Notes: generated from the sequence alone by a model not told the origin. Counted from the stretch's first letter, positions 11,549 through 23,097 are shown. The stretch is DNA of 64,000 nt from Schistocerca nitens (GCF_023898315.1 NC_064617.1:710603202-710667201), one strand, 5' to 3'. Numbers and translations are program-made.

Positions 11549-12589
11549 ATGGACCGTTTACCAATTGCGGAAAAGGTCGATATCGTATTGATGTATGGCT
11601 ATTGTGATCAAAATGCCCAATGGGCGTGTGCTATGTATGCTGCTCGGTATCCTGGACGACATCATCCAAGTGTCCGGACCGTTCGCCGAATAGTTACGTT
11701 ATTTAAGGAAACAGGAAGTGTTCAGCCACATGTGAAACGTCAACCACGAACTGCAACAAATGATGATGCCCAAGTATGTGTTTTAGCTGCTGTCGCGGCT
11801 AATCCGCACATCAGTAGTAGAGAAACTGCACAAGAATCGGGAATCTCAAAAACGTCGGTGTTGAGAATGCTACATCAACATAGATTGCATCCGTACCATA
11901 TTTCTATTCACCAGGAATTTCATGGCGACGACTTTGAACGTCGTGTACAGTTCTGCGACTGGACACAAGACAAATTATGGGACGATGACAGATTTTTTGC
12001 ACGCGTTCTATTTAGCGACGAAGCGTCATTCATCAACAGCGGTAACGTAAACCGGCATAATATGCATTACTGGGCAACGGAAAATCCACGATGGCTGTGA
12101 CAAGTGGAACGTCAGCGACCTTGGCGGGTTAATGTGTGGGAGGTAAGGACAATTGACCCCCATTTTATCTATGGCAATCTAAATGCTGCAATGTATGTTG
12201 ATTTCCTACGTAATGTTCTACCGATCTTACTACAACATGTTTCACTGCATGACAGAATGGCGATTTACTTCCAACATGATGGATGTCCGGCACATAGCTC
12301 GCGTGCGGTTGAAGCGGTATTGAATAGCATATTTCATGACAGGTGGATTGGTCGTCGAAGCACCATACCATGGCCCGCACGTTCACCGGATCTGACGTCC
12401 CCGGATTTCTTTATGTGGGGAAAGTTGAAGGATATTTGCCATCGTGATCCACCGACAGCGCCTGACAACATGCGTCAGCGCATTGTCAATGCATGTGCGA
12501 ACATTACGGAAGGCGAACTACACGCTGTTGAGAGGAATGTCGTTACACGTATTGCCAAATGCATAGAGGTTGACGGACATCATTTTTGA
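11549..12589 (+). pseudogene. Mariner-like transposase (DD41D-type), one premature stop
   Basis: A 346-codon frame broken only by TGA at 12098-12100, probably a CGA-to-TGA change. The N-terminus (MDRLPIAEKVDIVLMYG to FKETGSVQPHVKRQPRT) is the DUF4817/HTH region. An HTH of the IS630 type follows (SSRETAQESGISKTSVLRML). Catalytic residues are legible: Asp in VLFSDEASF, Asp in YFQHDGCPAH, Asp in SPDLTSPDFFMWG. The gap between the last two is 41 residues by my count, as in the DD41D (rosa-type) group. It ends GHHF just before TGA. The frame is otherwise conserved, so the loss of function is recent. It is the only gene in its element. Confidence 0.88.
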
Positions 12590-13489
12590 GCATTTATTGC
12601 ATTAATGTGGTATTTCCAGGTAATCACACTGTAACAGCATGCTTTCTCAGAAATGATAAGTTCACAAAGGTACATGCATCACACTGGAACAACCGAAATA
12701 AAATGTTCAAACGTACCTACGTTGTGCATTTTAATTTAAAAAACCTACCTGTTACCAACTGTTCGTCTAAAATTGTGAGCCATATGTTTGTGGCTACTAC
12801 AGCGGCATCTGTCACAGAGAGAAAAAAGTGGGCTAACTAAAAATTCATATTTCTTTACGCACTACACGAATATGTAAAAAAATGGGGGTTCCAATTTTAA
12901 AAAACGCAGTTGATATCCGTTTGACCTATGGCAGTGCCAACCATAGCGCCGTCTGGTTTCCACCTTCAAGCTAGACGTGTTTCGTTCTTTGTAGTTTTTT
13001 CGTTTGACGCTTATGTCGTGAGATATTTGGCCCGGTCACGATCAATGGGCCACCCTGTATACAGGGACGAGTCTGAGACCACGATCAGATTGGGATAGGG
13101 TAAGTGTCTCATAACGGACTTTAAACATGGAGCCAGCTGTAAGATAGTAGCGACGGGCGCCTGAGGGTGCGCCCAGACGGCGTCGTCAGAGAAAGCACTT
13201 AATCTACGTGGACCAATTTTGATGCTACCTAACAATTAAGGAACTCAATGTTTTGAGGTGTGTTCTGGGACACAGGAGATTCTGGCAGACGTCGTTGTAA
13301 CAGACGGCGGAAATTCGTCGTGGCTGCGTGTACGATGGTGGGGGTAAAGGTAATACCCAGGTACCGGAATGTCTGCACTAATGGTTGGGGGTGTCACTTC
13401 ACCTTGCTGGAGTCCTCGTCTGATTGCAGGAGATTTGGCGACATTCACGGTACTGCCTGCAGCAGCCTCATAACGCATAATCCAAGAAC

Positions 13490-13800
13490 AGAGGGCTTCG
13501 AAACGTAGTGCTACAGGAAGATGCTGAAACTTGGACTGGTAGATCGCATAACCAATGAGGAGGGACTGATTGCAACTGAGGAAGAAAGAAATTTATCGTA
13601 CAATTTGACCACAATAGGTAATCGGTTCACAGAACGTGTCCTAAGGCGTCAAGGTATCATCAGTTTGGTAATGGAGAGAAGAGTAGGGTAGGGAGGCATA
13701 GGGATTATGGAAGGAGACCACGGATTGATTACAGAGAGCAGGTTCAAACGAATGCAGATTTCAGTAATTATGGAAAGATGAAGAGGCTTTCACAGGTGAG
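13490..13800 (+). repeat. LINE 3' fragment, badly decayed
   Basis: The plus strand reads GFET-CYRKMLKLGLVDRI then TNEEG, matching the EAFEMWCYRRMLKIRWVDHI block of the family at 58703-61279, and continues with traces of the last 80 residues. Stops and frameshifts are frequent. Confidence 0.65.
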
Positions 13801-13983
13801 TTTAAATTCCTTGAGTAGATGAATCAGTTATTCATTTCAAACATCGTTGCAAGAAAACTAGATACCAGTGCGACTTAAAATCAATTTTTATGTCTTTATT
13901 AATGCTACGGAGAGTAACGATATGTGACTAAATAACAAGAGTTCGGTGCAGTAAGATAGTGCTGCGCCTGCGTCGAGACGAAC

Positions 13984-14232
13984 CTATCATGTGCTCGAGG
14001 ATGATGTTCCAGCCGATGATGAAGGCCCAGAACTCGCCGATGCTGATGTAGGTGTAGACGTAGGCGGAGCCCGCCTTGGGGATGCGCGTGCCGAACTCTG
14101 CGTAGCACAGAGCCGCAAGCAGCGAGGTGAGGCCGGCCAGCATGAAGGACAGCACGATGCCGGGGCCCGCGATGTCGCGCGCCACCGGCCCGATCATCAC
14201 GTAGATGCCCGCGCCCACCATGTGCCCCACTC
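13984..14232 (-). CDS. SLC7A-family cationic amino acid transporter, exon 2
   Basis: The exon of 249 nt encodes 82 codons plus split codons at both ends (phase 1 in, phase 1 out). The acceptor is TGTGCAG (AG at 14234-14233) and the donor is GT at 13983-13982. It encodes transmembrane segments 1-3 of a cationic amino acid transporter. [10 protein letters not shown] is the APC-superfamily TM1 signature. [19 protein letters not shown] is strongly CAT-specific, and its Glu matches a residue reported essential in mammalian CAT-1. The last motif is [16 protein letters not shown] and VARDIAGPG recall insect CAT4-like proteins. The exon is GC-rich in an AT-rich setting. Later exons lie below this position and none were found down to base 1. 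The product is a plasma-membrane amino acid carrier by family. No TE sequence enters the exon. Confidence 0.93.
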
Positions 14233-14415
14233 CTGCACACGGACACAAACACATATATACATTAGAGAGGCACAGGAGACAGTACTCCCCTCGAGCACCT
14301 AGACCATAGGTTCTCAGTCTTTTCCTGCCCACCGCCGTCCTTACGAAGAAAAAATTACTCAGCGCCCCACCCCTTTTTTCACGGAAAAGAAATCAGAAAT
14401 AGTCTCGATCTACAG

Positions 14416-16125
14416 GAAAATTAAAGAGACCTTTGGAGAAAAGAGAACCACTTGCATGAATATCAAGAGCTCAGATGGAAACCCAGTTCTAAGCAAAGAA
14501 GGGAAAGCAGAAAGGTGGAAGGAGTATATAGAGGGTCTATAAAAGGGCGATGTACTTGAGGACAGTATTATGGAAATGGAAGAGGATGTAGATGAAGATG
14601 AAATGGGAGATACGATACTGCGTGAAGAGTTTCACAGAGCACTGAAAGACCCGGGTAGAAACAAGCCCCCGGGAGTAGACAACATTCCATTAGAACTACT
14701 GACGGTCTTGGGAGAACCGGTCCTGACTAAACTCTACCATCTGGTGAGCAAGATGTACGCGACAGGCGAAATACCCTTAGACTTCGAGAAGAATATAATA
14801 ATTCCAATCCCAAAGAAAGCAGGTGTTGACTGCTGTGAAAATTACCGAACTATCAGTTTAATAAGTCACAGCTGCAAAATACTAACGCGAATTCTTTACA
14901 GACGAATGGAAAAACTGGTAGAAACCGACCTCGGGGAAGATCAGTTTGGATTCCGTAGAAATATTGGAACACGTGAGGCAATACTGACCCTTTGACTTAT
15001 CTTAGAAGAAAGATTAAGGAAAAGCAAACCTACGTTTCTAGCATTTGTAGGCTTAGAGACAGCTTTTGACAATGTTGACTGGAATACTCTCTTTCAAATT
15101 CTAAAGGTGGCAGGGGTAAAATACAGGGAGCGAAAGGCTATTTACAATTTGTACAGAAAGCAGATGGCAGTTGTAAGAGTCGAGGGGTATGAAAGGGAAG
15201 CAGTGGTTGGGAAGGGAGTGAGACAGGGTTGTAGCCTATCCCCGATGTTATTCAATCTGTATATTGAGCAAGCAGTAAAGGAAACAAAAGAAAAATTCAG
15301 AGTAGGTATTAAAATCCATGGAGAAGAAATAAAAACTTTGAGGTTCGCCGATGACATTGTAATTCTGTCAGAGACAGCAAAAGGACTTGGAAGAGCAGTT
15401 GAACGGAATGGACAGTGTCTTGAAAGAAGGGTATAAGATGAACATCAACAAAAGCAAAACGAGGATAATGGAATGCAGTCGAATTAAGTCGGGTGATGCT
15501 GAGGGAATTAGATTAGGAAATGAGACACTTAAAGTAGTAAAGGAGTTTTGCTATTTGGGGAGCAAAATAACTGATGATGGTCGAAGTAGAGAGGATATAA
15601 AACGTAGACTGGCAATGGCAAGGAAAGCGTTTCTGAAGAAGAGAAATTTGTTAACATCGAGTATAGATTTAAGTGTCAGAAAGTCGTTTCTGAAAGTATT
15701 TGTATGGAGTGTAGCCATGTATGGAAGTGAAACATGGACGATAAATAGTTTGGACAAGAAGAGAATAGAAGGTTTCGAAATGTGGTGCTACAGAAGAATG
15801 CTGAAGATTAGATGGGTAGATCACATAACTAATGATGAAGTATTGAACAGAATTCGGGAGAAGAGGAGTTTGTGGCACAACTTGACAAACAGAAGGGACC
15901 GGTTAGTAGGACATGTTCTGAGGTATCAAGGGATCACAAATTTAGCATTGGAGGGCAGCTTGGAGGGTAAAAATCGTAGAGGGAGACCAAGAGATGAATA
16001 CACTAAGCAGATTCAGGATGTAGGTTGCAGTAAGTACTGCCAGATGAAGAAGCTTGCACAGGGTAGGGTAACATGGAGAGCTGCGTCAAACCAGTCTCAG
16101 GACTGAAGACCACAACAATAACAGA
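14416..16125 (+). mobile_element. 5'-truncated LINE with 12-bp target duplication and RT
   Basis: CTCGATCTACAG at 14404-14415 is repeated at 16126-16137. The insert belongs to the family at 58703-61279. It covers the segment before RT (14570-14995, ending LGEDQFGFRRNIGTREAILT), then a stop, motif A (15050-15085, damaged: LETAFDNVDWNTLF), RQGCSLSPMLFNLYIE, FADDIVIL (15344-15367), and after a frameshift the C-terminal 239-codon frame (15387-16106) ending SNQSQD. A CAACAA-type tail is present. Stops near 14995 and 15436 make it non-functional. Confidence 0.9.
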
Positions 16126-16137
16126 CTCGATCTACAG

Positions 16138-16735
16138 ATAAATAACACAAAATTTTCCAACGAGCTTTTAGCACAACACACTTTTAAAACAATATTTCGA
16201 TGGTCTGCTGCTTCCAGCATTTTAAGTTAAGTCACCTTTTGCGCAGGGAAGCCTGGCGTACTGCACATTTCGTAAAATTTTACATGATTCATGTATATTT
16301 TAAAAAAAGGTTTTTTTAATTTGCTTGGGAATGAATTGTATTAATTGGTAACTTGTTCTGCTGCTTGTGTTATTTGGGTTCTTAACGAACTGGTGTGCGT
16401 TTCATAAATCACTTTCATATTGAAAATTATTGCTCTTTTAAGAAAAGAGTAATCTGTGTCACATTTCCTTATATAACATCCAGATTGTAATTTATTGTTC
16501 CTTTAACTATTGAAATCTTTGTGGCTCATCTCTTTAAGTCAGTTTTGGTAATTGTAATTTGCTGCCTTGCTTAAGAAGCAAGTTATCTGTGATATTTTGG
16601 TATTGCCTTAAAGATGGCTACGTGTTGATTGTCTCTTACCTGTTTTATAAATATTGTCTTGAATAAATTGTTAATTTATTGATTTGGTAGTTGTTGTGTT
16701 TAAGGAGTGACATTATAGGGGTCTTGACCTTCCAT
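16138..16735. other. AT-rich sequence, no gene
   Basis: Very AT-rich sequence between the LINE and the mariner relic, inside the candidate hAT. No motif recognised. Confidence 0.5.
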
Positions 16736-16739
16736 GCTC

Positions 16740-17615
16740 ATCCCGACTTCTTCAGTAATAGCCTGGTGTTCTCATATCAGGACTGCATGGTGGGTAGAGA
16801 AGCGTTTCCCATCCATATTTGTCGAGCATTTCTCTCAGTCGTAGGGCAATATGCGGTCTTGCATCATCGTGCAAAATGAGGTCACCAGCTGGAATCATAT
16901 CAGACCTTCTATGACGAATTTTTTGGCCCAGAACATTTTGCAGAAACAATGTGTAGTACGCACCTTTTACAGACGTCCCAGGAGGCACTCTGTTTGTAGC
17001 TATGATACCATTCATGTCATATGGAAAGATCATCATCAGTTTCTCCCTTGATGGTTGGTGGTGGAATTTGTTCGGGTGCACAGATTCGGAACTTTTCCAT
17101 TGTGACGACTGAGACTTCAGTTCTGGCTCAGTATCCAATGTCCTGGTTTCATCAAGTGCAAAAGTCATTTTCCGAAATTGTTCCCCTTCTGTTCGATAAT
17201 GTCGAAGCAATTTTTCTGCATTTATTTATCTACCTGCTTTCTGATCTTCACTCATATCATGTGGAACCCACCTGGCAGCAAATTTTCTTGTCTTCAACTT
17301 CTCAGTTATCAATCTGTTAACTGAAGTGTCAGATATTCTGGTTTCATATACAACTTCCTCTATCAAAATATCATTAACGTGAGAGATGTAGATTCTTGTA
17401 GTTAATGGCCTTCTGGTTCTTGGGTTTTCCTCAGTGCTTACTTTACCTTCACGCAAACGAACAGACCATCGTGACACTATGGTACGATCCACTACACTAT
17501 TCCCAAGCACCTCTCTCAAAGCGCTGTAAATTTCTGTTGGGTTCTTTCTACATATGGATTCGACTTTGCTGCAGGAACGCTGGCGACTACGTGTAATCTG
17601 AACCTGACTCGGTTT
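16740..17615 (-). pseudogene. Mariner transposase relic (DD34D), third Asp lost
   Basis: The minus-strand frame spans the HTH region (NPTEIYSALREVLGNSVVDR, VSRW), a linker RKFAARWVPHDMSEDQKAGR that ends at a stop, and after that stop the catalytic part: TFALDETRT (first Asp), LILHDDARPHIA (second Asp), CSPDMRTPGYY. In mariners the last motif is SPDxxPxD, so the third catalytic Asp is replaced by Gly. The sequence stops shortly after this motif, so the C-terminus is truncated. Terminal repeats were not found. Confidence 0.8.
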
Positions 17616-18687
17616 CAGCTTCCATTTTAAAACTGGGTCACTTGCGATACAGCCACGTGAACCAGAAAACACATCAACGACCTTCATACCTAAAGTCTCT
17701 CTGACTTGAATTTCAACTTGATCACTCCACTGTAACGCTCGCACATGCGCAGTATGCAGTACTTTTGAAATGACCCTTGTAGAATGAAGTCTTTCACGAC
17801 GGGATGTCTTAGCTGCTGGTGAATCTTCTGGGAGTTTCATCTAGACCTGCGCTGGACATCTTCAGAGCTGCTCCTGGCTTCGTAGAGTTTTGCCGACTCA
17901 AGACTGAGCATTGGAAAGAGCATCTCTGAAGATGTTCAGCAACGCTCTGGATGAAACGTCAGGAACAAAAAAGTTTCATAGACTAAGACCATGCAACCGG
18001 AAAGCTCATCAGCACGAAAAACAGTTTATATGATGTAGGTACTGAACTGTTTACTTGAACCACTCTTCCAGGTTTTCGGTTTCCATTCTTTCCCAAATCA
18101 GTCAGGGTGAGTAATGGGATGTTGACTGCTAATAAGCCATGACTGACACCTCCCCTTCTCCCAGCTCATTATTAAAATGAGCTCATTATTAATATTTTTC
18201 TGAGTAAAAACTTAGGGCAAAATTTCAGGCCCTTACAATAATAGATGGTACAGTAAAAACTGCATGCAATGATGAAAACTGATAATAGAGCTATAAAGGA
18301 AAGAAACGTGTAGACTTGGAAATGACACCTGCTTGCATTGTGAGAGCGGGGAGACAGGACACAAGAGAAGCGAGTGGCAGTAACAAGGAGACAAATGAAG
18401 ATTCATATTGTAGTTGACATAGTAATTAACACACTACATTCTTACTTCAGATGAATGCTGTTCCGTTTCTGTCTCGCTTCAATACTAAATTACTTTCGGC
18501 AAATGAAAGGACTGTTCTTTCCAAAGAAGCCGCACCTGGCTTTTTAGCTCATACTTGTCCAAATGAGATAGCTTCGTCTCTAAAGAGTTCGACTTCGACA
18601 TAAATTCTCAGCTGCGTATGTTTCACTGCTAACCACACGACACAGGACCTCCGTTTCATGGTGGACGTAGAGAATAACTGTTTAGAC
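17616..18687. other. Mostly unassigned, with a short inverted repeat
   Basis: The region has no gene. Near 17853-17876 and 17917-17942, TGGACATCTTCAGAGCTGCT is repeated in inverted form (TGAACATCTTCAGAGATGCT), followed by GATGAAACGTCAGGAAC, a tail style I associate with Penelope-like elements in insects. Confidence 0.4.
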
Positions 18688-18979
18688 CAAGGGTAGCTAA
18701 CCTTTCCTACCTACCGCCCATTTTTGTATACCCATTAGTAGTACAATTTTCTTACTGCCCACAGGTTCCTCAGTAATGGTGATCTATAAAATAGAAAAGT
18801 AACTTCATAGCACAGAGATACAGCGAGTTAAAGCACTTAATAATAATTACTTACCAAATACTTTATGCCGAACTTTATGAAAACCTAATGAAATTCTTTA
18901 GAACTCGTACCACCTACCGCCCACCTCGAGAAGTGGAACGCCCACTAGCGGGCGATAGGGACACGGTTGACTACCACTG
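18688..18979. repeat. hAT-like MITE, or right end of the larger hAT
   Basis: CAAGGGTAGCTAACC at 18688 and, in reverse, CAGTGGTAGTCAACC at 18979 are related inverted ends 292 bp apart. Both continue with CTACCGCCC-like sequence. Flanking octamers are GTTTAGAC and ACCTAGAC, differing by three transitions. The perfect duplication, however, pairs this right end with 14297. Confidence 0.55.
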
Positions 18980-19135
18980 ACCTAGACTGAGAAGTGGCGG
19001 TGCATGATAGATCACGACGATAACGAGGCTCCACTGGTAAGCTGCCCACTAGCAGTAGCACCACACAGGGATTTACGTGAGATGATATAGTATCGGTGGC
19101 ACGCCTAGAAATAACCCTTGAACGCAAGCAAAGTA

Positions 19136-20222
19136 CACTACAAGCCATTAAAATTGCTACACCAATAAGAAGTGAAGATGATAAACGGGTATTCAGTGGA
19201 CAAATATACTATACTAGAACTGACATGTGATTACATTTTCACGCAATTTCGGTGCATAGATCTTGAGAAATCAGTACCCGGAACTACCACCTCTAGCCGT
19301 AATAACGGCCTTGATACGCCTGGGCATTGACTCAAACAGAGCTTGGATGGCGTGTACAGGTATAGCTGCCCATGCAGCTTCAACACGATACCACAGATCA
19401 CCACGAGTAGTGACTGGCGTATTGTGACGAGCCAGTTGCTCGGCCATCATTGACCAGACATTTTCAATTGGTGAGAGATCTGGAGAATGTGCTGGCCAGG
19501 GCAGAAGTAGAACATTTTCTGTATCCAGAAAGGCCGTACAGGATCTGCAACAAGCGGTCGTGCATTATCCTGCTCAAATGTAGGGTTTCGCAGGGATCGA
19601 ATGAAGGGTAGAGCCACGGGTCGTAACACATCTGAAATGTAACGTCCACTGTTCAAAGTGCCGACAACGCGAACAAGAGGTGACCGAGGCGTGTAACCAA
19701 TGGCTCCCCATACAATAACACTGGGTGATACGCCAGTATGGCGATGACGAATACACGCTTCCAAAGTGCGTTCACCGCGATGTCGCCAAACACGGATGCA
19801 ACCATCATGATGCTGTAAGCAGAACATGGATTCATCCGAAAAAATGACGTTTTGCCATTCGTGCACCCAGGTTCGTCGTTGAGTACACCATCACAGGCGC
19901 TCCTGTCTGGGATGCAGCGGCAAGGGTAACCGCAGCCACGGTCTCCGAGCTGATAGTCCCTGCTGCTGCAAACGTCGTCGAACTGTTCGTGCAGATGGTT
20001 GTTGTCTTTCGAACGTCCCCATTTGTTGAGTCAGGGATCGAGTCGTGGCTGTACGATCCGTTACACCCATGCGGATAAGATGTGTCGCCACCGGCGCCAA
20101 CCTTGTGTGAATGCTCTGAAAAGCTAATCATTTGCATATCGCAGCGTCTTCTCCCTATCGGTTAAATTTCGCGTCTGTAGCACGTCATCTTCGTGCTGTA
20201 GCTATTTTAATGGCCAGTAGTG
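19136..20222 (-). mobile_element. Tc1-like element, decayed
   Basis: TA (19134-19135 and 20223-20224) flanks inverted ends: CACTACAAGCCATTAAAATTG at left and, in reverse, CACTACTGGCCATTAAAATAG at right. It is 1087 bp, the size of a single-gene Tc1 element. The transposase relic runs on the minus strand. Confidence 0.88.
19285..20137 (-). pseudogene. Broken Tc1-like transposase
   Basis: On the minus strand, an HTH remnant (RIHTRLAPVATHLIRMGVTD-like, with TATTRSLTQQMGTFERQQPS), NVIFSDESMFCL (first Asp), GVSPSVIVWGAIGYTPRSPL, FEQDNARPLVAD (second Asp), then a frameshift near 19530. Past the shift the frame reads WPAHSPDLSPIENVW (third catalytic Glu) and continues to AVITARGG. There is also a stop near 19890. 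All three acidic residues survive, but the frame is broken at least twice. Confidence 0.85.
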
Positions 20223-20224
20223 TA

Positions 20225-20636
20225 ATAACTTACTGGCGGATCAAGTTACTAGTACTTCCCCTAGAGGCCTATGCGTTCAGGAGAATAATTAATCATCTTC
20301 TTTCTTCCAAAATTTGGCTGCAAATAGAGCTAATGTGTCTGGCGCCGGAGACAAGTGTTTTCTGTCTAACTGAGCACACTCAGAGCGCTGCCATAGGAAT
20401 GTGCACACCATGGAGCTACCTCTGATGGAGCTGTTCAGCAGCTCAAATGACACTGGGTTCAAAACCATCCACAATACATACCACGACGGTCTGCAACTGA
20501 TTTATTTGGCAAAATTCTGTTTTGTTTTTACCTTTCAGTCCAACTACTTACTACTCTGAGGCCATGCTGGCAACTAAAAGATCCAAGATTGTAAAGATCT
20601 AGATAGTAAAACATGGTTCTAGTTACTCTTTATGCT
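20225..20636. other. No gene recognised
   Basis: No coding or repeat signature recognised between the Tc1-like element and the SINE2 copy. Confidence 0.5.
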
Positions 20637-20644
20637 GCATTGCA

Positions 20645-20885
20645 CCGAGCGAGGTGGTGCTGTGGTTAGCACACTGGACTTGCATTAGGGAGAACGATGG
20701 TTCAAACCGGCGTCCGGCCGTCCTGATTTAGGTTTTCCGTAATTTCCCTAAATCGCTTCAGCCAAATATCGGAATGGTTCCTTTGAAAGGACATGGCTGA
20801 CTTCCTTCCCTAATCCAATGAGACCGATGACCTCGTTGCTTCCCCCCCCCCTCCCCCCACCCCACCAACTTAACCAACCAACCAT
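20645..20885 (+). repeat. SINE2 copy (tRNA-derived), with 8-bp duplication
   Basis: A-box region GAGGTGGTGCTGTGGTTAGC and B-box-like GGTTCAAACC (about 20699-20708), followed by a body TTTAGGTTTTCCGTAATTTC and CCTTCCCTAATCCAATGAGA, then C-rich tail. GCATTGCA at 20637-20644 and 20886-20893 flanks it. Confidence 0.85.
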
Positions 20886-20893
20886 GCATTGCA

Positions 20894-22566
20894 AGTCATG
20901 GTTCAGAAATTTATTTCCATTTTCAAGTGCAATTATTTACGTTAGTATTGTATGTGAGTCTGTGAGTGTGTTGTTCTGCATGACACTCATCTTTTTATGG
21001 TTATTCAGTTTAGAATTCCTTCATTAAATTCAGTGTATGTACAGCGCACAGTGGATTTAATGGAGGAATTGGAAATATTCGTACACCACAAAATGTCTGG
21101 GGGAAAAATTCTCAGTGAGAAGCTAGATAGTGAATCAATTAATTTCTTAAAATGTTTCTCCTGTTCATAATAACCGTAGTAAACTCACACTCATGGTTAC
21201 TCTTTCCTTCATTGCTCTCAGTATTTGTGACAAAATAATAAAAAACAGAATGTGAAGTGAAGCATAACTGTTAATTTAGTCATTGGCCTTAGTGACAGAT
21301 GTTACAAGTGACAATTAGCAGTAAATATTATAATGTACTTAAATGGAACACCACTGCCTGTATTCAATCTCACTAGGAAGCAGTACAGTCTTAATGTCTT
21401 TGTATTATGTTTTGATTTGACGTAAATAAACGTTGTGAGTGATAATTTACTGAAGGAGATTCAATACCTGTAAGTAGATGCACAAGAAATAGCATTATTA
21501 GTGTCTAAAAATTTCCAGGGTTTATAGTTTCCTATTGCAGTAAATATAAAAAAATGACTACAGAGGGCTAAGAGAAGCGCAATAACACAAAAGCAAGCCA
21601 TCAGATGTAATGTTTACGGAAATACTAGCAACTGAAATAGGAATAAAGTCCTCAAACGCGTCAAGCTATGCATGAAAGAACTAGTTGGTGCAGTGTTTTA
21701 TTATTTAAATCATTAATGATACAGTTGTAGCTTTTGAAAAACATTGATTGTGGTGAATGAAATTCAGCTAAAAATAGTATTATCAATATATTCTCTTTTC
21801 GTGATACGCCTCCTTTGAAAGCTATTGCTTTTCTCAACATTATCGCGAGCCTGGAACTGATGAGGCTGCAGGCAGACCAAAGAGACACCACGGATAAGAC
21901 TGTGAGTTTGGGAAGTGCGCGTTTCAGAGTCTCAACCAGTCACATGATTTTCGGTTTTCAGTGGATCTTCTAAACCACGGTAAGCTAATGACATCGTAGC
22001 TGCTTCTGCAAGCCCGCGGCTGCTCCACGCACCATCTTTCTGATATAAGATACTAATCCATGAGTAACGATCAAAATATCGGCGAATTCTAAACTCTAAC
22101 CTTCCTTTTCTGTCATAAGCTTACGTCAGAAAAAAAATCCGCTTGTCTGTTAATAGCTGTATCAGCAGTTCTTTCTGAACAAAGGCGAAGACCTCGACGC
22201 CTCCAGAACAACCACTTCACTTCGAGTGCGTCGCATTTCAGAGGACGCAAAGCGACTCGCCAGGATGTGGAAGACAGACAGCAGACGCTCCACCATAGAG
22301 CACTGGAAAGTCAGAATAAACAGGAACATTAAAGTTTGTTCCTGGGTGGACGATCTATCTGGTACACATCGCAAATGAAATTCTAGTTCTGGGAACTGCG
22401 CTTGTTCTGTGGCTACCCGTTCACGACACATATCAACATCTACCATCTACATGCATACTCCTAAAGCCCCGTTACGGTGTGTGCTTGTTCCTTCAATGAA
22501 AAACGTCTGTGGGCTAGTCTCCGTATGAGCTCGAATTTCTCTAATTTCACTGTGATGATCATTTCG
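20894..22566. other. No gene recognised over 1.7 kb
   Basis: AT-rich sequence with only short overlapping open frames. No mobile-element motif recognised. Probably old intron sequence. Confidence 0.5.
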
Positions 22567-22852
22567 CAAGACATGTGTATGAGAATGAAGAGGAAAAAAC
22601 TGGAGGAAAGAGAAGCAACTGTATCAATATCAAGAGCTCAGATGGAAGCCCTTACTAAGCAAAGAAGAGTAGGCTGAAAGTGGAAAAATATATAGAAGTC
22701 TTTACAAGGAAAACAAACTTGAAGAATTAAAAAAAGAAGAGGAAGCAGATGAAGACGAGACATCAGACATAACACTGCGAAAAGAATTTGACAGGGAGCA
22801 GCTCGTCTGGAGTAGACAACATTCTCTCATAATTATTCATATTATGAGAGAA

Positions 22853-23048
22853 CAGCCGGTAGAGGTAGCCGAGCGGTTCTAGGCGCTACAGAGTGGAACC
22901 GCGCGATCGCTACTGTCGCAGGTTCGAATCCTGCCTCGGGCATGGATGTGTGTGATGTCCTTAGGTTAGTTAGGTTTAAGTAGTTCTAAGTTCTAGGAGA
23001 CTGATGACCTCAGAAGTTACGTCCGATAGTGCTCAGAGCCATTTGAAC
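22853..23048 (+). repeat. SINE1 copy (tRNA-derived)
   Basis: A-box region GTAGCCGAGCGGTTCTAGG, B-box GGTTCGAATCC (22921-22931), body with CTTAGGTTAGTTAGGTTTAA, and end CTCAGAGCCATTTGAACC. Flanks GAGAGAAC and GAGAGAGC suggest a duplication. Inserted in the old LINE. Confidence 0.85.
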
Positions 23049-23097
23049 CATTGAGAGAGCAAAACGTACAACAACTTTCTGCCTGGTGTGCAAAATA

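Larger units (their letters stand above)
10970..13057 (+). mobile_element. Mariner-like element (DD41D-type), nearly intact, with SINE insertion
   Basis: TA (10968-10969 and 13058-13059) flanks inverted ends starting CAGGGTGGTCCATTGATAGT and, in reverse, CAGGGTGGCCCATTGATCGT. The inverted similarity runs for well over 100 bp. It contains a transposase ORF with a single in-frame stop (11549-12589). A SINE lies in the left end (11116-11317). Without the SINE it is about 1.9 kb. Confidence 0.9.
10006..13490 (-). mobile_element. Antisense decayed LINE, split by the DD41D-like mariner
   Basis: Read on the minus strand, 13490-13060 and then 10969-10100 form one decayed ORF2 C-terminus. It contains the post-RT pattern TVNVAKSPAIRRG (13415-13455), YLG-like GYYLYPHH in a shifted frame, and MFKVRYETLTLSQ (about 13090-13128). 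Below the mariner, several frames carry TARPRFVEFHSL and similar conserved blocks. A TAAA-type tail lies at 10009-10030. The mariner at 10970-13057 sits between the two halves. The family was not named and the frames are badly broken. Confidence 0.55.
14305..18979. mobile_element. Candidate hAT element with nested insertions
   Basis: ACCTAGAC at 14297-14304 is repeated exactly at 18980-18987, an 8-bp duplication as hAT elements make. The ends are related: CATAGGTTCTCAGTC on the left and, in reverse, CAGTGGTAGTCAACC on the right, both followed by short-spaced GCCC/CGCC sequence typical of hAT-derived MITEs. A LINE (14416-16125) and a mariner relic (16740-17615) lie inside. No hAT transposase frame was seen. 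The right end could instead belong to a smaller MITE starting at 18688. Confidence 0.5.

Noticed and set aside
13991..14302. Plus-strand open frame across exon 2
   Set aside because: It is the antisense shadow of a GC-rich coding exon; the minus strand matches the CAT family exactly.
22859..22935. Possible tRNA gene
   Set aside because: The tRNA-like region is the head of SINE1 and has no 3' end; the SINE body follows directly.
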